DNA from: CAZGXM01 sp964529795
GTDB lineage: Bacteria; Bacillota; JADQBR01
Length of the DNA: 11,491 nt
Direction of reading: 5' to 3'
Assembly (NCBI GenBank): GCA_964529795.1
Contig: CAZGXM010000071.1
Span: 1 to 11,491 of the forward strand
The notes under the pieces are model-generated. The model did not search any database. It was not told the DNA's origin and saw only the letters and a list, made by a program, of their open reading frames with translations. How positions within the stretch are numbered: the first letter of the stretch is position 1; each line of letters opens with the position of its first letter. Shown here in pieces: positions 6,967 to 11,491 of this stretch. The translations under genes were made by a program, and so were the position numbers.

Positions 6967-8007
6967 ATGGGATATGTTATATCAATAGTGCTAACAATTG
7001 CTGGCTGGAAGTTAATGCAAACCTTGAAACTACCGGCGTCAGCTCTGCTAGGACCAATGATGTTTGTGGGAACAGCAAGAATATTGGGAATTGGCATGCC
7101 GCCCATTCCGCCTGTGGTTACAGGCCTTTTACAAATAATTCTCGGCATATTTGTGGGAATTAGAATCGACAGGGAGAAGCTTGATTTCTTAAGAAGCGGT
7201 ATGGCTGTACCTACTGCGGTGGTAGTAGTTTGGACTATTGGGTCGGCTTTAATTGCGGCATTCGTATTACTACGATTGACGGACCTTGACCTATCTACAA
7301 TTTTGTTTGGAGCAACCCCCGGTGGAATTGCTGAAATGAGTATTATTTCAATTACATATGGCGCGGATGTGGCAATTGTTAGCCTACTACAATTTTTGCG
7401 CTTGGTTATGGTAGTTGTTTTAATCCCGGCTATCGCACTAAGGTTGCAAGGCGAAGCAAAAGATGAAACGGCCGCCGCAGAGGAAAAACAACTGAAAGAA
7501 CAAAAGCAACATAAAACCGCAGCCATGATAATTGTCGGCAGCGGTTTGGTTATGGGTGTTATTTTTATGAAACTGGGTTTTCCTGCTGGAGGTATCATTG
7601 GTGGTTTAATTGGGGTTGGAGCAGCAAACATTATTCTCAATAGGAAGGCAAATATACCAAGTTTAAGCTTGCGCATAGCGCAGATGGGTATAGGTTTGGT
7701 CATAGGTTTGCAGTTTAGGCCGGATACTATTCAAACCTTTCTACAATTAATGGTGCCCGCTACAATTTTTTCAATTTTTATGGTTGTAAGCGGAATATTA
7801 TTAGCGTTATTAATAAAATTACTAACCAACTGGGATTTACCAACCTGTTTGATATGTTCTGCCCCTGCGGGAATATCTCAAATGATACTGGTGGCGGCGG
7901 ACTTGAAGGCTGATTTAATTAAAGTTACTTATTTTCATTTAATCCGAATTCTAACTATATATCTAATCATTAACCAAATGTATCAATGGTATCTTAATTC
8001 AATATAA
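6967..8007 (+). CDS. AbrB-family (PF05145-type) polytopic membrane protein
   Basis: A 346-residue integral membrane protein of the family named AbrB after an E. coli protein. It is unrelated to the Bacillus DNA-binding regulator AbrB, and is sometimes mislabelled ammonia monooxygenase. Its function is not established; a transporter is most likely. Two homologous halves are visible, each hydrophobic throughout and joined by a charged linker around residues 162-184 (EAKDETAAAEEKQLKEQKQH). The repeat signature is ATPGGIAEMSIIS (116-128) in the first half and SAPAGISQMILVA in the second, each followed by a similar helix pair. The ATG at 6967 follows AAAGGAA (6954-6960). Its position after the tricarboxylate transporter cluster suggests, without proving, a part in carboxylate traffic. 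It has its own upstream gap with the 31-bp repeats, so it may be transcribed separately. Confidence 0.85.
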   Translation: MGYVISIVLTIAGWKLMQTLKLPASALLGPMMFVGTARILGIGMPPIPPVVTGLLQIILGIFVGIRIDREKLDFLRSGMAVPTAVVVVWTIGSALIAAFVLLRLTDLDLSTILFGATPGGIAEMSIISITYGADVAIVSLLQFLRLVMVVVLIPAIALRLQGEAKDETAAAEEKQLKEQKQHKTAAMIIVGSGLVMGVIFMKLGFPAGGIIGGLIGVGAANIILNRKANIPSLSLRIAQMGIGLVIGLQFRPDTIQTFLQLMVPATIFSIFMVVSGILLALLIKLLTNWDLPTCLICSAPAGISQMILVAADLKADLIKVTYFHLIRILTIYLIINQMYQWYLNSI

Positions 8008-8249
8008 ACACTAACAGGCAGGCTCATAGGGCAGTTCTTTACGCAGCGTCCGCACTGCGTGCATTTGCCTGGGCCTGCCGCCAACCCCGCCAGCGACCAG
8101 GGAGTCAGGCTTATTGTCCCCTGGTCGTTACTGCCTCCAGGTGCTTCCAGCCCCACTGAAGGACAGGGAAGGTGGCTGTAAGAAGGCAAAAGCGCCAGTA
8201 TCCCGGTTGGGTTTACTTCCGGCAGGTACCAAGTTTTGAACACCGCCAA
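7983..8249 (-). pseudogene. Remnant of a 4Fe-4S ferredoxin-domain protein
   Basis: The minus strand reads 88 codons ending with GKCTQCGRCVKNCPMSLPV. Its C-x2-C-x2-C-x3-CP pattern is a textbook 4Fe-4S site; the cysteine codons lie at 8061-8063, 8052-8054, 8043-8045 and 8031-8033. The motif resembles those of RnfC-like or HdrC-like electron-transfer subunits, but the parent family cannot be fixed. Only one cluster motif is present. The only start is a TTG at 8247-8249 without a ribosome binding site. An in-frame stop lies about 45 bases further upstream. The tail overlaps the last 25 bases of the AbrB-family gene in the opposite direction. Upstream residues (WYLPEVNPTGILALLP) match nothing I know. 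The patch looks more GC-rich than its flanks and holds an inverted repeat, CGACCAGGG (8094-8102) with CCCTGGTCG (8119-8127). Best reading: a decayed, possibly transferred fragment. Confidence 0.5.
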
Positions 8250-8380
8250 AAAGTTAAATAACTGCCAATGTTTATCAAGGAAGTTTCATAGTTCTTATAG
8301 AATATTGGTTTTGGGAATTCTTCAATAGTTGATTTTCACGGGGAAGGATATTGAACGTTAATAATACGGGGGAGTTCAGG
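8250..8380 (+). other. recQ upstream region
   Basis: AT-rich non-coding stretch between the ferredoxin-like remnant and recQ. A weak promoter candidate is TTATCA (8272-8277) with TATAGA (8296-8301) at 18-base spacing, each matching four of six consensus positions. A GGGGAAGGA at about 8340-8348 precedes an in-frame TTG at 8351 but sits only two bases from it. GGGGGAG at 8368-8374 serves the preferred ATG at 8381. No terminator for the AbrB-family gene is obvious. Confidence 0.3.
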
Positions 8381-10525
8381 ATGTTTGAAGATGCAAAAAA
8401 GGTGCTGCAAAAATACTACGGGTACCGGGCATTCAGAGAGGGACAGGAGAAAATTATTAAAAGCATTTTACAAACCAATGATACGTTTGCGATCATGCCC
8501 ACCGGGGCAGGTAAATCAATTTGCTTTCAGATACCTGCCCTGCTGTTGCCGGGAGTGACCATAGTAATATCTCCTTTGATTTCCCTCATGAAAGACCAGG
8601 TGGACAGTCTGAACGCAATTGGCATACCCACGACTTATATTAACAGTTCATTGACATATCATCAAATTGAAGAAAGATTGCACAAGGCCAAACACGGTCG
8701 GTTTAAACTTATTTACATTGCCCCGGAAAGGTTGGAGACGCCGCGTTTTCGCGAGCTCCTAAAATCAGTGCAACTGTCCTTACTGGCAGTGGATGAGGCG
8801 CACTGTGTCTCCCAGTGGGGGCATGACTTTCGCCCCAGCTACCGTGCCATTGCCCCGGTAATCAGAGAGAGTCCCTCAAGACCCGTTGTCGCTGCTTTTA
8901 CCGCCACTGCTACCGAAGAGGTAAAAAAAGATGTCGTTGAACTTTTACTCCTTGACCGTCCAAACATTTTTGTGACGGGATTTAACCGGGAAAACCTGTA
9001 TTTTTCCGTTGTGAAAGGCGTGAATAAAAAAGATTTCGTGTTGGATTATGTCGGCAACAACCAGGACAAAGCAGGGATTATCTATGCTGCCACCAGAAAA
9101 GAGGTTGATACTCTCGCGGAGGACCTGCAGAAACGTGGTTCTAAGGTGGGCAAGTACCACGCCGGGTTGGCGGATGAGGAGAGAGAAACGAATCAGGAAG
9201 CATTTCTCTACGATGAAATCCATGTGATGGTGGCAACCAATGCTTTTGGCATGGGAATTGACAAATCAAATGTCCGCTACGTGATTCACTACAATATGCC
9301 TAAAAACATGGAGGCTTACTACCAGGAAGCAGGTCGTGCCGGCAGGGACGGCGAACCCGGCGAATGCATATTGTTGTTTGAACCCAGGGACATCATGGTC
9401 CAGAAATTCTTGATAGAGCAGACATCCCTGGTGCCGGAAAGGAAAACCAATGAGTATCACAAGCTGCAAGCCATGGTAGACTACTGTCATACCCACAGGT
9501 GCTTGCGTAAATATATTTTGGACTATTTCGGTGAGGGTGATTCTCCTGACCGGTGCGGCAACTGCAGTACATGTAATGATGAAACCGATCTTGAGGACAT
9601 TACCATAGAGGCGCAGAAAATCCTTTCCTGTATCTTCCGCATGAAAGAAAGATTCGGGAGCACTCTTGTGGCCCAGGTGCTCAGGGGCTCCAAGAGTAAA
9701 AAGGTGTTACAGATGGGGTTTGACAGGTTGTCCACTTACGGAATTATGGAAAATTATTCGGAAAAGGAAATTAAGGATATGATTAACATCCTGGTTGCCG
9801 AAGGTTATGCGGGTATGACGGAAGGGCAGTATCCAGTCCTGAAGCTGAGGGAAAAGGCGGTGCCGGTCCTGAAAAACAGAGAAAAAGTATACAGAATAGT
9901 ACCAAAAAGAAAAGTTACAAAAGTTGAGGACAACACCCTGTTTGAGATACTGCGCAGCTTACGCAAGAAGATTTCCGCCCGGGAAAAAGTACCTCCCTAC
10001 ATTATTTTCCCCGACAGCGTCTTAAGGGAAATGAGTGAACAATGTCCGTCAGATCATACTGCTATGGCTAACATCAAAGGGGTGGGGGAGTATAAACTGG
10101 AAAAATACGGTGCGGATTTCATAAAAGCCATCACCGAGTACTTGGAGGGCCACGGGCGAAAGGTTGAGGGCTCAGGCGGACAAAACAAATGTGTAGATAC
10201 CCCTGCCAGAAAGCCTGAAAGAGAAAAAAACCCCAGCCATGTTATTACCTGGAAGATGTATCAAGAGGGCAAACCCTTAACGGAGATAGCAAGGGAAAGA
10301 GGGATCAAGATTTCTACCGTCCAGGAACATCTTTTTAAATGTTGCAACGAAGGGCTTGCCGTAAACCTTGACCAATTCATTCCCGGAAAGTATGAATCAC
10401 TCATTCTGGAGGCAATTCAAAAATTGGGCACAGAAAAATTGAAGCCCATCAAAGAGGCGCTGCCGGAAGAAATAGAGTACAGTGAAATCAAGGCGGTTAT
10501 CTATAAGTACAGGGGAAGGATTTGA
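8381..10525 (+). CDS. recQ: ATP-dependent DNA helicase RecQ with C-terminal helix-turn-helix domain
   Basis: 3'-5' DNA helicase of recombination and replication-fork repair. From the ATG at 8381 it has 714 residues. Helicase motifs are complete: FREGQ near 18-22, motif I TGAGKS (41-46), DEAH (138-141) followed by the RecQ aromatic-rich loop CVSQWGHDF, TATAT (174-178), and motif VI QEAGRAGRDG (315-324). The RecQ zinc site is present as Cys374, Cys392, Cys395 and Cys398, followed by the winged-helix region. An HRDC domain spans about 517-588 (LFEILRSLRKKIS, IKGVGEYKLEKYG). After a charged linker, residues about 620-714 form an HTH_40-like tail (PLTEIARERGIKISTVQEH) seen in some Firmicutes RecQ proteins. 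E. coli RecQ, at about 610 residues, lacks this tail. ATG 8381 matches the usual RecQ N-terminus and has GGGGGAG six bases upstream. TTG 8351 is less likely. It is not functionally tied to the transporter block. Confidence 0.96.
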   Translation: MFEDAKKVLQKYYGYRAFREGQEKIIKSILQTNDTFAIMPTGAGKSICFQIPALLLPGVTIVISPLISLMKDQVDSLNAIGIPTTYINSSLTYHQIEERLHKAKHGRFKLIYIAPERLETPRFRELLKSVQLSLLAVDEAHCVSQWGHDFRPSYRAIAPVIRESPSRPVVAAFTATATEEVKKDVVELLLLDRPNIFVTGFNRENLYFSVVKGVNKKDFVLDYVGNNQDKAGIIYAATRKEVDTLAEDLQKRGSKVGKYHAGLADEERETNQEAFLYDEIHVMVATNAFGMGIDKSNVRYVIHYNMPKNMEAYYQEAGRAGRDGEPGECILLFEPRDIMVQKFLIEQTSLVPERKTNEYHKLQAMVDYCHTHRCLRKYILDYFGEGDSPDRCGNCSTCNDETDLEDITIEAQKILSCIFRMKERFGSTLVAQVLRGSKSKKVLQMGFDRLSTYGIMENYSEKEIKDMINILVAEGYAGMTEGQYPVLKLREKAVPVLKNREKVYRIVPKRKVTKVEDNTLFEILRSLRKKISAREKVPPYIIFPDSVLREMSEQCPSDHTAMANIKGVGEYKLEKYGADFIKAITEYLEGHGRKVEGSGGQNKCVDTPARKPEREKNPSHVITWKMYQEGKPLTEIARERGIKISTVQEHLFKCCNEGLAVNLDQFIPGKYESLILEAIQKLGTEKLKPIKEALPEEIEYSEIKAVIYKYRGRI

Positions 10526-10546
10526 ATTGTTAAATGGCACTTTCGT

Positions 10547-10566
10547 TGCCCAACAATGCCCAACAA
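10547..10566 (+). repeat. Tandem 10-bp duplication after recQ
   Basis: TGCCCAACAA occurs twice in direct contact (10547-10556 and 10557-10566). It falls within a 17-codon open frame from ATG 10534 (MALSLPNNAQQMLEEAK), which lacks a well-spaced ribosome binding site. Probably a minor slippage duplication. Confidence 0.6.
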
Positions 10567-10608
10567 ATGTTAGAAGAAGCGAAATAAGGGTCTGTAAAAC
10601 TTTTCGAA

Positions 10609-10640
10609 AAAATACGTACGGCTTTTACCGTGCGTATTTT
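10609..10640. terminator. Probable intrinsic terminator after recQ
   Basis: AAAATACGTACGG (10609-10621) pairs with CCGTGCGTATTTT (10628-10640) around a 6-base loop. The RNA stem is 13 bp with one G-U pair. The terminal Us are partly in the stem, followed by GTTCC. Read on the minus strand, the stem is followed by a cleaner U-run, so it may act in both directions. It lies about 85 bases after the recQ stop and just before the menG promoter. Confidence 0.65.
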
Positions 10641-10662
10641 GTTCCAAATTTTTAGTTAAAGG

Positions 10663-10692
10663 TTGAAAAGAGAAACGCATAAGAGATAAAAT
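10663..10692 (+). promoter_or_regulatory. Sigma-A-type promoter for menG
   Basis: TTGAAA (10663-10668) and TAAAAT (10687-10692) are separated by 18 bases. Each matches five of six consensus positions, in AT-rich context between the recQ terminator and menG. Transcription would start near 10699, leaving a leader of about 60 bases before the TTG start. That start site argues that menG is its own transcription unit. Confidence 0.55.
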
Positions 10693-10759
10693 AAGAGCGG
10701 ACTAGAAATTTGTAGGAAATATGTATTTAATCTATGAGGAAATCCGGGAGGAATGGCTG

Positions 10760-11491
10760 TTGATTGTCTTACCCGGTAAGGAAAACAAGGAAAAATTTGT
10801 CCGGGATATGTTTAATTCCATTGCCGGGCGATATGACCTGATGAATACACTGATGACTTTGGGCTTGGATAGGTCCTGGCGAAAGCTGGCGGTACGGCGG
10901 TCGGAGCTTGAGGCGGGTGGTTGCGGTCTGGATGTCTGCTGTGGTACCGGTATGCTCAGCATGGAACTGGCAGTTGCTGTTGGCGCTTCCGGAAAGGTTA
11001 TTGGGCTGGACTTTTCCGAAAATATGCTGGCGGTGGCCAGGAAAAACATAAAAAACTTTCAGTTGAAAGCCGTGATTGAGTTTATTCAGGGCAATGCTAT
11101 GGAACTGCCCTTTGAGGATAATAGCTTTGACTGTGCCACTGTAGGCTGGGGCCTGCGTAATGTTCCCGACATTTTCACCACGGTTAAGGAAATGACCAGG
11201 GTGGTGAAACCCGGAGGGAAAGTGCTATCGCTGGATATGGCCCGGCCTACTGTTCCGGTATTTAAACAGGCTTACTGGTTGTTTTTTGACAAGGTTGTCC
11301 CTGCCATGGGGAAATTATGGGCCGGCAACAAGGGGGCATACGCCTACCTGCATGATTCGGCCAGGGTTTTTCCGCCCCAATGGGAGTTGGCTGATTTGTT
11401 TGGCGAGGCGGGGCTGGTAGAGACGGGTTATCGTAATCTGGCCGGCGGTGCGGTGGCGCTGGTGGAGGGGAGGAAGCCAGCAAAATCTTAG
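10760..11491 (+). CDS. menG: Demethylmenaquinone methyltransferase (MenG/UbiE)
   Basis: SAM-dependent C-methyltransferase that converts demethylmenaquinone to menaquinone, the last step of the pathway, at the cytoplasmic membrane face. From the TTG at 10760 it has 243 residues, normal for the family. Visible motifs are the first UbiE signature YDLMN with downstream SWR (25-41), the SAM loop DVCCGTGM (58-65), acidic Asp84 in GLDFSENML, GNAMELPF (111-118), and the second signature RVVKPGG (147-153). The signature's usual Glu is replaced by Asp159 in LSLDMARP. The TTG has GGGAGGA at 10746-10752, correctly spaced, and yields a typical N-terminus. The in-frame ATG at 10721 adds 13 residues unlike family members and has only a weak site. 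The stop codon is the last three bases of the window, so the gene is complete. Its presence implies a menaquinone-based respiratory chain. No other men gene is in view; 2-demethyl ubiquinone substrates are unlikely in a Gram-positive. Confidence 0.93.
   Translation: MIVLPGKENKEKFVRDMFNSIAGRYDLMNTLMTLGLDRSWRKLAVRRSELEAGGCGLDVCCGTGMLSMELAVAVGASGKVIGLDFSENMLAVARKNIKNFQLKAVIEFIQGNAMELPFEDNSFDCATVGWGLRNVPDIFTTVKEMTRVVKPGGKVLSLDMARPTVPVFKQAYWLFFDKVVPAMGKLWAGNKGAYAYLHDSARVFPPQWELADLFGEAGLVETGYRNLAGGAVALVEGRKPAKS

Noticed and set aside
6921..7703. 260-codon open frame on the minus strand within the AbrB-family gene
   Set aside because: It is the antisense shadow of a strongly hydrophobic gene. Its composition is low-complexity Ile/Pro/Thr-rich, it has no family motif, and the + strand gene has clear family signatures and a ribosome binding site.
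8094..8127. Inverted repeat CGACCAGGG/CCCTGGTCG as a terminator or insertion-sequence end
   Set aside because: It has no T-run and no target duplication, and no transposase is nearby. It lies inside the ferredoxin-like remnant and may be incidental.
10732..11049. Minus-strand 105-codon frame opposite menG
   Set aside because: Antisense shadow of menG with no recognisable domain or start signal; menG motifs on the + strand account for the sequence.

Overview
The window looks like chromosomal DNA of a Gram-positive, probably anaerobic Clostridia-type bacterium, for example of the Peptococcaceae/Desulfotomaculum kind. This is an inference from several signs. Shine-Dalgarno sites are strong (GGAGG class). 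TTG and GTG starts are frequent. The solute-binding protein is anchored as a lipoprotein. The aconitase is short and resembles the Aquifex type, RecQ carries a C-terminal helix-turn-helix tail, and a menaquinone methyltransferase is present. All intact genes read on the + strand.

Positions 107-6776 form one functional block. It runs aconitase, a 58-codon unknown gene, the three parts of a tripartite tricarboxylate transporter (binding lipoprotein TctC, small membrane subunit TctB, large membrane subunit TctA), and NADP-dependent isocitrate dehydrogenase. Together these could take up a tricarboxylate such as citrate, isomerise it to isocitrate, and oxidise that to 2-oxoglutarate with NADPH formation. 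No citrate synthase or citrate lyase lies in the window. The genes are tightly packed: the small gene overlaps aconitase by 4 bases, and TctC follows within 20 bases. A perfect 12-bp hairpin separates tctC from tctB and probably sets their relative expression.

Positions 6777-8380 are looser. A 31-bp perfect direct repeat, with 34 bp between its two copies, sits just before a gene for an AbrB-family (PF05145-type) polytopic membrane protein. Facing it on the minus strand is a remnant with a clear 4Fe-4S cysteine motif and no proper start.

Positions 8381-11491 are housekeeping: a complete RecQ helicase (helicase, zinc-binding, HRDC and HTH_40-like domains), a hairpin terminator, a recognisable sigma-A promoter, and menG/ubiE, whose stop codon ends the window.

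I see no CRISPR array, tRNA, rRNA, intact insertion sequence or defence system. The least explained items are the 58-codon gene, the 31-bp repeat pair, the tctC-tctB hairpin and the ferredoxin-like remnant.
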